From positions 51,567,249 through 51,627,248 of the forward strand of contig NC_088295.1 in the NCBI RefSeq assembly GCF_032854445.1: a stretch of 60,000 nt of DNA. The letters run 5' to 3'. Below, piece by piece: positions 49,301 through 58,312 of this stretch (position 1 is its first letter; every line of letters begins with the position of its first letter). Both the position numbers and the translations under genes were made by a program. The notes beneath the pieces are model-generated. The model saw only the letters and a program-made list of their open reading frames with translations. It was not told where the DNA came from and did no database searches. This stretch comes from Liolophura sinensis. Lineage: Eukaryota > Mollusca > Polyplacophora > Chitonida > Chitonidae.

Positions 49301-50787
49301 CCGTGATCCTTCCACCAATGAGGTTGTGCTTGAATCTGTGATCCTTCCACCAACGAGGTCATGTGCTTGAATCCATGATCCTTCCACCAATGAGGGAACA
49401 AGCTGAAACACACACTATTAAACCACACTATTGAGGTCCTACGTGCTAAATTGCTCATTTGTATCAGCTACATGTATGTTAGATTGAGGTCTCATCACCT
49501 GGAACTCGTTAACCTCCAACAAGTGTTGTCCCAATTGAGGGCAGATGTTTTGATCCTGACAGCTGTGTTTTGTTCATTTATTTTATGACTGTTTTGCAGA
49601 GCACAAAAAATACTTAACTTTAGATTTACAACAAATATTAACTAGGCTTGGGAAAAGTTAACAAAATGTTAAGTAGAGCTTGACCCACCAATCAGATTTA
49701 AGTAGAATGAATGAATGAATGAATATGGTTTAACGCCGGTTTAAGTAGATAAGTTAGCTATTGTTGTATGTTTTCAGGGAGGATCCTTAAGCTGCCAATG
49801 GAGGACTTGTTAACCTTCTTCCAAGCTGACTTGGAGAAGAACTTCCACCTGGATGACGATTCTGTGGTAGAGCAACTGCAGATTGCAATGGAGGAATTGA
49901 GGAAAGCCAAGCTTGACCTCCCTCCTCCTCCAACCGTCAATGAACTTCCAACTCTGCCATTTGGCCTTGAAATCCAACCTAGTATTCAACAGATTATTGG
50001 ACGCCGGAATTCTGAATCCATTGATGAACACTTTCGCCGCAACCCTCGAATGTCTGGAAAACAAGGTTACCGTAAAAAGAGGGGTCAACCGGGGACGCCT
50101 GGGGTGGAGACGCGCTCAATTCAGTCCAGTCGAAATTCAGAGTACTCTATCGATGAAAAGTCTTCAGAGTACGACACAGCTGCTAATTCTCGCGTCTCTC
50201 TGGGGACAGCTCAGAGCTCACGAACTTCTTTTGCTGATGCGTCGGACGTACCTAGCACAAGTACTACAATGAGTCGTCAACGCAGCCCACGGGATGAAAA
50301 CGACGTAGACACGTTTGACCAGGTGACTTTACACGCAGCTCCGTCTACACACCAGTCGCCCACGCAGAGCACCAATGTGTTCAATCACAATGATAACTCC
50401 CCTGACAAGACCTCTAACCCAGCCTCTGAGGTTTCGGAGTATGATAATGTGAATGGGTCATATGGTGGCAGCCCAGAGCATTACAATGAGCAGACAACAG
50501 CCTACAAGGTCATGTCCACCAGTCGATCCGATGGTTATATTGCGTACCAGCAGAATGATGTGAGGGGTGCTGCAAATGGCCAGTACCATATGGTGAAACA
50601 ATCAAGCAGCATGCCATTCCAGGACGGTGTTACCCACAGCCTGAAGGGCCGCAGGAAAGTGTCCCGTGTGACCGCCAAGGCTCAGATCATTGGCCATCAG
50701 AATGGACACTCTGTCGACCAGTATGACTCGAGAGGGCGGAGACCAGTGCACAAGAAATCAGATATACCAGCGACAGCTTTTCTCTAA
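28383..50787 (+). CDS. USP6NL: RN-tre/USP6NL-like TBC-domain Rab GAP, 13 coding exons
   Basis: Exons: 28383-28386, 29189-29262, 33428-33513, 35342-35381, 40585-40656, 41403-41510, 41787-41896, 45054-45168, 46729-46783, 46951-47045, 47209-47274, 48660-48759, 49778-50787. They sum to 1,935 bp, 644 residues plus stop, with every phase agreeing. RN-tre stimulates GTP hydrolysis on Rab5/Rab43-type GTPases in endocytic and Golgi trafficking. The N-terminal helix (residues 1-26) precedes [18 protein letters not shown]. The TBC domain spans about residues 90-310, with the arginine-finger motif IDLDVNR and the glutamine-finger motif GYCQGMSQ, both intact. Many stretches equal human USP6NL ([38 protein letters not shown]). 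The tail (about 310-644) is Ser/Asn-rich and disordered and is shorter than in the 828-residue human protein. It lacks the PxxDY Eps8-SH3 site but keeps an SEYDNV-type tyrosine motif. TBC1D3-type paralogues are primate-specific, so RN-tre is the best name. Confidence 0.95.
28387..29188 (+). other. RN-tre intron 1
   Basis: 802-bp intron with short TA/GA dinucleotide runs (28656-28686). No element or exon recognised. Confidence 0.6.
29189..29262 (+). CDS. USP6NL: RN-tre exon 2 (N-terminal helix)
   Basis: Acceptor TCCCTCTGTAG, donor GTAAGT. Encodes the charged helix ending [11 protein letters not shown]; human has QERAEIVAKYDR. Confidence 0.93.
29428..29717. mobile_element. Head-to-head pair of tRNA-like SINE fragments
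   Basis: Inverted repeat of about 130 bp per arm. Outer ends GGGATTACACTTTCTGAATA and its complement; inner parts are tRNA-like. Right arm (plus): TTAGCCAAGTGGTCTAGACA fits box A. Left arm (minus): TGGTAGAGTGGTCTAGATGG, with box-B-like GGTTCAAAAC. The 8-12-base insertion between boxes suggests a class II (Leu/Ser type) tRNA ancestor. Confidence 0.75.
31033..31389. mobile_element. Foldback/MITE-like element B, copy 1
   Basis: About 357 bp with long imperfect terminal inverted repeats (TACTTTCATTTATTTTTTCA at left, complement TACTTTCATAATTTTTTTTT at right, continuing through CAAATATTTGAAAACTGTGG / CAAACATTTGAATTCTAAGG). No transposase. A second copy lies at 42849-43206. Confidence 0.8.
32090..33020. 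repeat. 39-bp degenerate tandem array
   Basis: About 24 copies, most regular at 32510-32880: GTTTTAGCTGTGTATTGTGA, then TAGCAGGGAATTGTCCTGA. As 39 is 13 codons, a minus-strand frame of 216 codons opens ([13 protein letters not shown] repeated); not a gene. Confidence 0.93.
33428..33513 (+). CDS. USP6NL: RN-tre exon 3
   Basis: Acceptor TTCCTCTGCAG, donor [26 protein letters not shown], then VTDRYGFI; human has [27 protein letters not shown]. Confidence 0.95.
33752..34031 (-). mobile_element. Full-length SINE-1
   Basis: Minus orientation, tail TATTTATTTATTTGTTTATT at left, diverged head at right ending in a C run (about 18 C) that corresponds to the 5' GGGGGCCTC of the family. Confidence 0.93.
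34365..34531 (+). mobile_element. 5'-truncated, diverged SINE-1
   Basis: Plus orientation from CTCATGCTGGCTTATATGTG to the tail GTAAAACATGAATCAGATAA. Confidence 0.85.
35342..35381 (+). CDS. USP6NL: RN-tre exon 4
   Basis: Acceptor CATTTATTCACAG, donor GTACAT. Completes a His codon, then [13 protein letters not shown]; human has EEELPDHNVAVERQK. Short but phase-consistent. Confidence 0.9.
36390..37005. repeat. 51-53-bp tandem array, about 11 copies
   Basis: Unit AGCTCCTGTATAATGGGCTC, TCATACATGGATTGAAGGTC, then AAGCTTTTTTTTT. Length varies through the T run. Confidence 0.9.
38485..38743 (-). mobile_element. Full-length SINE-1
   Basis: Minus orientation; tail at left, tRNA-like head at right (complement of GCGCGCTAACCAACTGAGCC). 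Little diverged from the consensus. Confidence 0.94.
40585..40656 (+). CDS. USP6NL: RN-tre exon 5
   Basis: Acceptor AGACCAAACAG, donor [26 protein letters not shown], then GGEK; human has EIERTTKWLKMLKGWEKY. Confidence 0.95.
40657..41402 (+). other. RN-tre intron 5
   Basis: 746-bp AT-rich intron; no repeat or other feature recognised. Confidence 0.6.
41403..41510 (+). CDS. USP6NL: RN-tre exon 6 (TBC domain start)
   Basis: Acceptor TATTGGTTGCAG, donor [26 protein letters not shown], then [20 protein letters not shown]..LRGxVW is the TBC opening motif. Confidence 0.97.
41787..41896 (+). CDS. USP6NL: RN-tre exon 7 (arginine finger)
   Basis: Acceptor TTTCCTTGCAG, donor GTAAGT. Contains [23 protein letters not shown] is the IxxDxxR arginine-finger motif needed for GAP activity. 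Nearly identical to human USP6NL here. Confidence 0.98.
42128..42416 (-). mobile_element. Full-length SINE-1 with 12-bp target duplication
   Basis: Element 42140-42404, minus orientation, close to consensus. Flanked by CATCAAGTTTTA at 42128-42139 and 42405-42416. Confidence 0.96.
42849..43206. mobile_element. Foldback/MITE-like element B, copy 2
   Basis: Same element as 31033-31389 in the opposite orientation. Ends GCTTTCATTTATTTTTTTTA and complement of ATCATAAATGAAGGTA. Shared interior includes ATGGATAAA/CATGAGTGAGAGATTACTG and TGATGTCAGAGTTCC. Confidence 0.8.
43527..43744 (+). pseudogene. Possible P2RX7-C-terminal-like domain exon remnant
   Basis: A 72-codon open stretch ends exactly at a good donor (TG|GTAAGC). 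It reads [20 protein letters not shown], then an acidic stretch and DHTSNTD followed by TG. Many invertebrate proteins with a P2X7-C-terminal-like zinc domain have a PYQFEP-type start, an acidic linker, then GNTDWCxCGxC. No matching Cys-rich exon was found downstream (44329 offers an acceptor, but its reading lacks the CxCxxC pattern). It lies inside an RN-tre intron on the same strand. The family call is inference from short motifs. Confidence 0.35.
43916..44210 (-). mobile_element. Full-length SINE-1 with 12-bp target duplication
   Basis: Element 43928-44198, minus orientation. Duplication GAATTGCGAAAA / GAATTGCAAAAA (one mismatch) at 43916-43927 and 44199-44210. Confidence 0.95.
45054..45168 (+). 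CDS. USP6NL: RN-tre exon 8 (glutamine finger)
   Basis: Acceptor ACATTTGCAG, donor GTAAGA. Contains [20 protein letters not shown], then [14 protein letters not shown] supplies the catalytic glutamine of TBC GAPs. Confidence 0.98.
45169..46728 (+). other. RN-tre intron 8
   Basis: 1.56-kb intron; a truncated SINE-1 with 12-bp duplication at 46322-46503, otherwise AT-rich. Confidence 0.7.
46322..46503 (+). mobile_element. 5'-truncated SINE-1 with 12-bp target duplication
   Basis: Element 46334-46491, plus orientation, body from CCGGCCGTACGTGGGTCTGG to the AAATAAATAAATAA end. ATTACATTTCTG at 46322-46333 and 46492-46503. Confidence 0.95.
46729..46783 (+). CDS. USP6NL: RN-tre exon 9
   Basis: Acceptor GTTAATTCCAG, donor [24 protein letters not shown] plus one base; human DAFWALVKLFSGPKHAMHG. 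Confidence 0.96.
46951..47045 (+). CDS. USP6NL: RN-tre exon 10
   Basis: Acceptor TTTTTGTTCTAG, donor GTAAGT. Completes Gly, then [20 protein letters not shown], then [11 protein letters not shown]. Confidence 0.97.
47209..47274 (+). CDS. USP6NL: RN-tre exon 11
   Basis: Acceptor TTGTGATTGCAG, donor [26 protein letters not shown], then DR; matches the WFFQCFLDR TBC motif of human. Confidence 0.97.
47441..47500 (+). mobile_element. SINE-1 5' fragment
   Basis: AATCACAGGGCCGTTTTGGG is followed by GCCTCCGTGGCTGACC, the first bases of the SINE head; it diverges after that. The same 20 bases precede the SINE at 48167. Confidence 0.45.
48145..48430 (+). mobile_element. Diverged full-length SINE-1 with target duplication
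   Basis: Element 48167-48419, plus orientation. AAATCACAGGG at 48145-48155 and 48420-48430, with weaker similarity continuing (CCGTTTTGGGG / TTGTTTAGGGG). Confidence 0.88.
48660..48759 (+). CDS. USP6NL: RN-tre exon 12
   Basis: Acceptor TGTTTTCGCAG, donor [26 protein letters not shown], then [13 protein letters not shown]; human [21 protein letters not shown]. Confidence 0.97.
48813..48868 (+). mobile_element. SINE-1 tail fragment
   Basis: GTGTAGGTGAAATATTCTTG, then AGTATGGCATAAAACACTGA: tail only, lies just 3' of exon 12. Confidence 0.75.
49135..49394. repeat. 37-bp tandem array, 7 copies
   Basis: Unit AGGTCATGTGATTGAATCCA, then TGATCCTTCCACCAATG. Confidence 0.95.
49778..50787 (+). CDS. 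USP6NL: RN-tre exon 13 (TBC end and disordered tail)
   Basis: Acceptor GTATGTTTTCAG. Starts by completing Arg, then [20 protein letters not shown] and [20 protein letters not shown], the end of the TBC domain as in human (QLQISMTELKRAKLDLP). The remaining about 270 residues are Ser/Asn/Gln-rich, include SEYDNVNG (human ASQYDNVPG) and basic patches, and end [11 protein letters not shown]. Stop TAA at 50785-50787. Confidence 0.96.
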
Positions 50788-51907
50788 GCAGCTGGCCCAG
50801 AAGAGAAATTTGTTACTCTACTGTTAGTGGCTACCTTAAAGCATGTGCGTATTTAACCAGGCTCGTCCCTTCCTCATGAGTAGTAGAAGTCTCTATATGT
50901 TATTGATAGTGTTAAATTGCAAACCTTCCTGCTGAACCTGATGGTGATGGGATCCTCAGAGCTCACAATGTGGGTGCCTGTAGAAGTAAGCTTTATCAGA
51001 AACCTGACTGCAACCTGCAGTACAGTTTGTACATCAACCTGTGCTAACAGGATCTTTGATTGATCGTCTCTGTACAGCTATTAGTAAATGATTATATTAC
51101 CAGTATGTTGTAATGTACATACATTTATTGTTTATCCTTAATTCAAGCCAACGCCCTCAGATCTGCATAAAATAATTGAAAGCGACGTTAAAACTTTCAC
51201 TCACTCACTCACTCATAAAATAATTGTACATGTACACATTGGAGTAACATGTACTTCCTGTACAGAGAACTGTAAGTCGATAGTTTAAGTGCTCTCTCTT
51301 TTTTTTGTGATTCCAAAATTATACGGTGCATGTAAATTACAGTGTAGCATTATCTATAATTTCGTGAAATTTTTCACCCAATTACCTCGATTTACCGGGG
51401 TGAAAAGTAAATGAAATTTTATGATTTACTTCAAATCACATATATCACTTATAACTTCACATAATTTTGCACCAGCTGATAACAGTTTTTTTTCTGCCAT
51501 TCGTTCAGCAGGATGTTTAGTTGGTGAAAAATTCCGTGAAATCATAGGTGATTTGCTCTATACTACTTTTATTTGGCTCTGGTTTTATTGCTTTAATTAA
51601 CACACATTTGTACATTATGAAGTGGTTTTGGATTATTGGCTGGTCAGTCTCAGTGGAGATCTTTTTCTCTTCACATACCAATCTACTGCCCTCATTTTGT
51701 TCACTGTGTGGATAATTAGCCAGAAGGCAGAAGGGCGTATTAATAGTGTCAGAATATACCTGAAAATGTATTTCTGTTTGGAGGTGGTTAACCGTACTCC
51801 ATTATGAAACAATATTTATGGGTACGTGTGTTTCAGAACACCATCCCTCGATTCAGGCAATGTACTATTCAGACAATGTGAATAAAACTGCAGAACTGCA
51901 GAATTTC
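50788..51907 (+). other. RN-tre 3' UTR and downstream
   Basis: No coding exon. AATAAA hexamer at 51881-51886, directly before the 38-bp array, is a possible but unproven poly(A) signal. Contains a SINE-2 tail end (51180-51225). Confidence 0.45.
51180..51225 (+). mobile_element. SINE-2 tail end
   Basis: AAAGCGACGTTAAAACTTTC, then ACTCACTCACTCACTC: the terminal part of the SINE-2 tail only. Confidence 0.55.
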
Positions 51908-52640
51908 AGATACTATATAAGCTGCAAAACACTTTTGCACATTTCAGACACTATGTAAGCTGCAAAACACCGGCACACATTTCAGACACTATGTAAGCTG
52001 CAAAACACCAGCACACATTTCAGACACTATGTAAGCTGCAAAACACCAGCACACATTTCAGACACCATGTAAGCTGCAAAACACCAGCACACATTTCAGA
52101 CACTATGTAAGCTGCAGAACACCGGCACACATTTCAGACACTGTGTAAGCTACAGAACACTGGCACACATTCATACACTGTAAGCCTTAGAACACCAGCA
52201 CGCATTTCAGACACTATGTAAGCCTCGACACTGGCACACATTTCAGACACTGTGTGAGCTGCAAAACACTGGCACACATTTCAGACACTATGTAAGCCTC
52301 AGAACACCAGCACGCATTTCAGACACACTGTAAACCTCAGAACACTGGCACACATTTCAGACACTATGTAAGCCTCAGAACACCAGCACGCATTTCAAAC
52401 ACTATGTAAGCTTTAGATCACCATCCCACAATTCAGACAATGTACTATTCAGACAGTATGAATAAAACTCCAGAACACCATCACACATTTCAGACACTAT
52501 GTAAGCTGCAGAACACCGACACACATTTCAGACACTGTGTAAGCCTCAAAACACCGGCACACATTTCAGACACTATGTAAGCTGCAAAACACCAGCACAC
52601 ATTTCAGACACTATGTAAGCTGCAGAACACCATCGCATTT
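51908..52640. repeat. 38-bp tandem array, about 18 copies
   Basis: Unit ACATTTCAGACACTATGTAA, then GCTGCAAAACACCAGCAC. Interrupted once near 52425-52470, where sequence matching 51850-51890 (AATTCAGACAATGTACTATT) recurs, so a larger segment including the array edge was duplicated. Confidence 0.95.
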
Positions 52641-52724
52641 AGTTCAAAACAATGTGAGCTATAGTTTTGGGCTGTGTGAAATGCCCTCATGATGTGTGTA
52701 CAGTGATGGAGAAAGGTGTGAAGA

Positions 52725-52812
52725 TGAGACAGGGATAACTCAGTATGCAGTAGAGATAGAGCTACATGGACACGGGGATAACTCAGTATGCAGTGGAGAT
52801 AGAGCTACATGT
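52725..52812. repeat. Short direct repeat, 2 copies
   Basis: GGGATAACTCAGTATGCAGT, then GAGATAGAGCTACATG occurs twice. Confidence 0.85.
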
Positions 52813-54040
52813 AAGTGTAGTCTGCGTGTAGTCTGTGCTCTTACAGTGTGCATACCGTAGTGCTAAATTACCTTGTACCGGTATATGTTGAATCTACATA
52901 TTTTGTATATAACTGTATGTATACATGTATATCCTACCCTGTTGTGAAAATATTGAAAACACACCTTGTTTATGTTATGTACCATAAGTTATACATCTGT
53001 GTAACTTTGCCCAGTGTGCAGAGCGGATCATTCAAAGGAGGTAAAATGAACATATTAAATGAACACTGATGCAAGCAAGTTCAAATTTGACAGTTTTTCT
53101 TTTTTTTTTTTTTTGCTGCACCAAAAGCATGCCAAGTATGTGTTTATGACAATCTTGTCAAATTTTTCATCTTGATCATGACCATTGTGAGGTTGAAGAT
53201 GACTGGACAGAATTTCATAGAAAGCTGAACAAGAGCGCACACAGGACAACAGGGTGAATGAGAAGGTCTTTCCTTGAAGTACACCATGTGTGTTGTATTC
53301 TGACCAATAAACGATGGACAGGAATTCTGTAATATATGTCACATTTATGTATATATATATATACACATATATCTAGCACCTTCAGGTTGTGATTGACCCA
53401 TCTGACACCAGGTCATTGTTCACTTTATTCATCTACCATTTGATATGTGAAATCTTAGAATATCTCATTACAAACAAAATTTGCATGTACTTGTACTCTG
53501 TCTGTCTGAAGTCTGGGTTAAATGTTACACGCTGTGATGTTCACACAGGCCAGAGAAAACCGACCACTGGGGATAATCACTTATAAGCTCTGATTGATAT
53601 AAATCTGAGTGTCTTTTTGTCTCAAAGCCCATTTCTTTGGGTTCATATGTTACCTCTCCACAAACATCCATCAGTTCTGTTTCTTGTATCATTTTTTCCT
53701 GACCATAGTTTTAATCCAGTTATATGAATACCTACAAATAATTTTGAACATGTATGAAATGTCTTACATCAAAATATTGTTGATAAGGTTTTAGATTTTT
53801 TCTTTTCTTTTTTTTTTTTTTTTTTTTGGCATCTTCCTGATTATCTCCCCTGACCCATTGTTGCCATATTATCTCCCTGACCACATATTTTGCATGAGAT
53901 TCCGTCATTTTAAGATATTATTGTTGATTTAAGTAGCACATTATATTAATTGCATGATAACACTGCCAGTAAACATCGTATGTTTTAACTGAGGGACAAT
54001 AGCCTGGTTGTAGTTGTCAAGGTTGTGAATGACACAAATC
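52813..54040. other. Intergenic flank, no gene seen
   Basis: AT-rich sequence with T runs (53099-53115, 53808-53828). No coding exon, tRNA or repeat family recognised. Confidence 0.55.
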
Positions 54041-54396
54041 AATACGCAGTTTTCGAGTTACGTCATTACGACAACAGAGTGACGTCCTATTGCAAAATGA
54101 CGTCGCCACTTTATGGCACGGTAGGGCTAACTGCCTATCTTATAACATGGCACTGATCGTGTTTAGATCAAAGTGCCGGGATAACATCATTATTTTTGCA
54201 ATACTGGGAACCCAAATCCATCCAAGAACATGATTCAGAAGATCAGTCTAATCCTTTTTAATTAGTACTCTATATTCTATATACCACCCCATGTTAAAAT
54301 TACCAGACTGGCCCTACTGTGCCATAAAGCGACGACATTATGTCACAAAGGGACGTCACTCTGTTGTCATAACGTCATATCTCAAACCTGCGTATT
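54041..54396. mobile_element. Inverted-repeat element A (MITE-like), copy 1
   Basis: 356 bp with terminal inverted repeats of about 95 bp: AATACGCAGTTTTCGAGTTA at left, complement AATACGCAGGTTTGAGATAT at right, continuing through ACAACAGAGTGACGTC and TTTATGGCACGGTAGGGC. The unique centre of about 165 bp has no open frame. TGACGTC and TTACGTCA motifs recur in both arms. Confidence 0.9.
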
Positions 54397-54892
54397 GTGG
54401 TGTTTTGTTCTTTAGGCAGGGGATCTTAACAATGGAGGTTCATGGCTGTATTCAAGCTTATTAGTGAGTAGATGTTAAGTTATGGATACTTGTAGTCTGG
54501 AACAGCTTTAACATGTGTAGTCTTAGAAAGATCATGGATATTTACAGGATGTTTCATGCAGTCTGGTGGGTGGTAGATGGTTTCTGTACCAGTACCCCTA
54601 GGTTGAAGACCAAAGGGAAGTAACCTTCATTGAATTGTTGCAGTACTCTGCCTACAACATTGAATTGACTCTGTCGTCTTTCACCACATTTACATGTAAA
54701 TAGGCAATATGGAATGTGCCTAAAGGTATTAAACAATCAAGTATATGGAGCTCTGTGTATAAAGTATCAAATCAGGATGGTTTACAATGTATTGATGCTG
54801 ATCTAACACACGACAGAATTCCACCAAGCTTTGACCCAGTGAATAGGTTGGAAAATACCAGATCAAGTAGTTATTGCATCGGATAGCAGACT
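54397..54892. other. Spacer between the two copies of element A
   Basis: About 500 bp, no recognisable feature. Confidence 0.5.
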
Positions 54893-55249
54893 AATATGCA
54901 GTTTTCGAGTTACGTCATTACGACAACAGAGTGACGTCCTATTGCAAAATGACGTCGCCACTTTACGGCATGGTAGGGCTAACTGCCTATCTTATAACAT
55001 GGCACTGATCGTGTTTAGATCAAAGTACCGGGATAACATCATTAGTTTTGCAATATTGGGAACCCAAATCGATCCAAGAACATGATTCAGAAGATCAGTC
55101 TAATCCTTTTTAATTAGTACTCCATATTCTATATACGACCCCATGTTAAAATTACCAGATTGGCCCTACTGTGCCGTAAAGCGACGATGTTATATAACAA
55201 AGGGACGTCACTCTGTTGTCGTAACGTCATATCTCGAAACCTGCGTATT
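54893..55249. mobile_element. Inverted-repeat element A (MITE-like), copy 2
   Basis: 357 bp, same orientation as copy 1 and almost identical (scattered substitutions such as ATATGCAG for ATACGCAG and CGGCATGG for TGGCACGG). If the element is ATATGCAG..CTGCGTAT it is flanked by TA on both sides. Confidence 0.9.
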
Positions 55250-57772
55250 ACACATGTAATATTCAGAATCCTAATTGATAGCAGTACAACACTTAGATAT
55301 GTAGTACAGCATACATGTACATCAGTCTTGTTCAGCTCTAGTCGCTTCATGTGAAGCTATCATGACACTGAACATCAGACGAGAACAAAAGTGGTAAGCA
55401 AGCAGAAAATTGCCATTATAAATCCTGTTAGTATTTGGTGTGGCACTGCTATGTATACATCTTAAACTCTTCATGAAACCTGGGAGCAGGTAGATGAACA
55501 AGGATGTTATGGAATCAAGTGAATGGTTAGAAATTCTGTAATTATAGAATTGTCAATCATTTTCTGCAGATGTCAGTACTCAATACCGGTACTTTAACAG
55601 ACAAATCCAGTGAAATAAGGCGTTCTGTCATAGATTAGGTAGCACACAGAAAATCTACCATGCATGAACGTTATTTGTCTGAAGTGCTTTACTTGTTATG
55701 TGTCCTGAGTGCAAGCCTTGAATTTTTTTGTTCTTGAACTTTACAATATGATGTCATTACTTTAGATATTATTATGCAAATATCTCTGCATCATATATGC
55801 AAGCTCATATTCCTAGAGCATTCTATAAAGCTTTAAATTGTTGGATTCAATCAGGAGGGGTTTGTAATATTTGAATTGAGTACTGTTGTGAGTGATTACT
55901 GTGTACATATATTCAAACTTTGCATTTTAGTTTTGTACGCTGAAACAAATCCTCGTTAACAAGCCTGACATTGGTCATGAGGACTTTCAAGATTTACATG
56001 AATATGCCAAGCAGATTTGATGACTTCATTATTATTTGGCTGTCTCAGGCCTCAGAACTGCACGATAGTTTTTCTGAACACCTGGTGGACATGATGTTTT
56101 AGTAATTCCAGTGTGTAGGCCATCCAGAGGAAAAATATGTATAGTTTAATTCCAATTTCTAGTGGACCATTTCATAGCTCATGTTATGCATTTTCAGAAC
56201 AGATAAACCAACTATACCTAAACTATCAGGATTGTGTTAATGGCAACAATACATTATAAATTTTGTCTCCTACCTTTAATCATTGTACTAATGTGTGGTA
56301 AATGCGTCTTTGATTTTGAAATTCGAGCTCATCTATAATATCAGATCCAACTTCTAGCTTTTGTTTAAGGATAACAGTATTTCTTTGCGAGTGGAACACG
56401 GATATGTACAGAGGAGAACTACAGATTTTTCACTTTTTTAATTCTGGCATATTTGAATAGATTTATGCCACTGTCTGTATTTTTTCATGGTCATATTTGT
56501 CATGTTGTTAAACAGATGTCCAATATTGGTGTATCTCTTTTTTTTTAAAAGTGCCTCATGTTGTAGTTGCCAATTAGTTGATGCTGGTGTCTTAGGTTTT
56601 TCTGTGCTTTGTTTCCCCACACATCATCAGCATTTGCTTATCTACATGTGCTGATATTTTTATGCCCATTGAAACTGTGCTTATATATGTAAATATAATC
56701 TAATCCATATTTACCCTACTTGTATAGATGTAATTCTATCGTTATAACTTATCATGCAAAATATGTCTCCTGTTGGCAATAATCATGGCTGTTCATGAAA
56801 GCTGTTAGCACCACTTTCCCAGTTGCTTGATGTTTCTTATGATTTGGTGCATGGCTTCAAGTATGCATGGGGGAAAAACACCAAGGCTATAATTATAGTT
56901 GTTTATAGAAATGATATTCATCAATTTAGAATAATGCCCCTGTTTATTGTCAAACGGGGTTTCAGTTAAAAGAAGCTGCTGTAAAGATGAAAACATTAGG
57001 CAGTCATTAGGTTAATGACAAAATTTCAGTGCAAGTTCAGTGCTTGGAATTAATGAGCAGTCATGTTCTTAATATACCATTAAATATGGAAAAGTAGTGA
57101 CAATTACCATGAAGGGTTTCAGTCTGCTCAACAAAGTGCTAACTACAATCAATCATCTTTTGATTGCATCATGTTTTCATCTTCCACTCCAGGTCTTTAT
57201 ATTTGTTTTTTTTTTTTTCAAAAATAAAATGTTTTTAAACTTAATCATTTTTTTTTGCCTTCTTACCTTACTGTAAGACCAGAAACTTTTGAAGTGCTAC
57301 ATCTGTCCCTGGAGAAACTAGGTGGAATACAAACACAATAGGAAGGAAATCCTATGGAACCGAGCTCACACCATGGTTCAAAGGATTTACCATGAATGAC
57401 ACTTTTTAACCCCTATAACTGAAGAGTGCTCAAAAACAAAATCCTCAGAAGTTGCTGTAAAATTTGCCTGATGTGGCATGATAGTATGTATGTGAAAACT
57501 GAGCAGCTGTGAGTTTGTAAGTTTGTACACTAAAGTTTCTGAACGTATACAGGCATACAGATCATTTGTACCTAGGACTTTACTTCAGTAGGACTATTTT
57601 TACCTATAGTAACAAAATAGTTATATCACAGAACTCACCTACCAGTTTTGACATACTGCAGTGTTTCTGCAATTATCGCAACATGGTATAAATACCAACT
57701 GTAACAAATGAACCTACCAGAAATTTACCCTGTTATACTGGTAATTTGTGATATTAAATCTGTAGCTTTTTC
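55250..57772. other. Intergenic flank, no gene seen
   Basis: 2.5 kb AT-rich sequence. No coding exon, RNA gene or repeat family recognised. Confidence 0.5.
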
Positions 57773-57958
57773 CTGGTCATAATATTTATTTATTTATTTG
57801 ATTGGTGTTTTACGCCGTACTCAAGAATATTTCACTTATACGACGGCGGCCAGCATTATGGTGGGAGGAAACCGGGCAGAGCCCGGGGGAAACCCACGAC
57901 CATCCGCAGGTTGCTGGCAGACCTTCCCACTTACGACCAGAGAGGACTGGTCATAATA
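57773..57958 (-). mobile_element. 5'-truncated SINE-1 with 12-bp target duplication
   Basis: Element 57785-57946, minus orientation and almost consensus, ending inside the body at AGAGAGGA. Exact CTGGTCATAATA at 57773-57784 and 57947-57958. Low divergence suggests a recent insertion. Confidence 0.97.
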
Positions 57959-58000
57959 GATAGTTTCTCTATGTGTGTATATGTATATATGTATGCTTGG

Positions 58001-58312
58001 GGTTTAACATCATAGTCAACAATTTTTCAGTCATATGATGAGTCATTGGGTGTGCATACATATACTGTGGTTTCTTATGACAGCGCGAGTCCATGCCGTT
58101 ACTGAAGTATCATGCTGAAGACACCAGGCATGAAAGCCCACCCAGTTGACACTGTGCCAACCAGTTTCTTTGCTCTAACCTCTGAATGCCATGCGAGGCA
58201 GCAGCAGGTATCATTTTTAAAGTGTTTGGTATGACCCAAGCCCGGGTTTGATCCCAGGTCCCAAGACTTCGTGGCAGACACCCTAAGCATTATGCCACCG
58301 CAGTGGTCAAGC
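58001..58312 (-). mobile_element. SINE-3, tRNA-derived
   Basis: Read on the minus strand: tRNA-like head (TGGCATAATGCTTAGGGTGT as box A, GGGATCAAACCCGGG as box B), a body with CTGGTGTCTTCAGCATGATA, and the tail CATATGACTGAAAAATTGTT, GACTATGATGTTAAACCCCA. The head differs from SINE-1 and SINE-2; the tail is shared with SINE-2. Confidence 0.8.

Larger units (their letters stand above)
48760..49777 (+). other. RN-tre intron 12
   Basis: 1.0-kb intron with a SINE-1 tail fragment (48813-48868) and a 37-bp tandem array (49135-49394). Confidence 0.75.
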
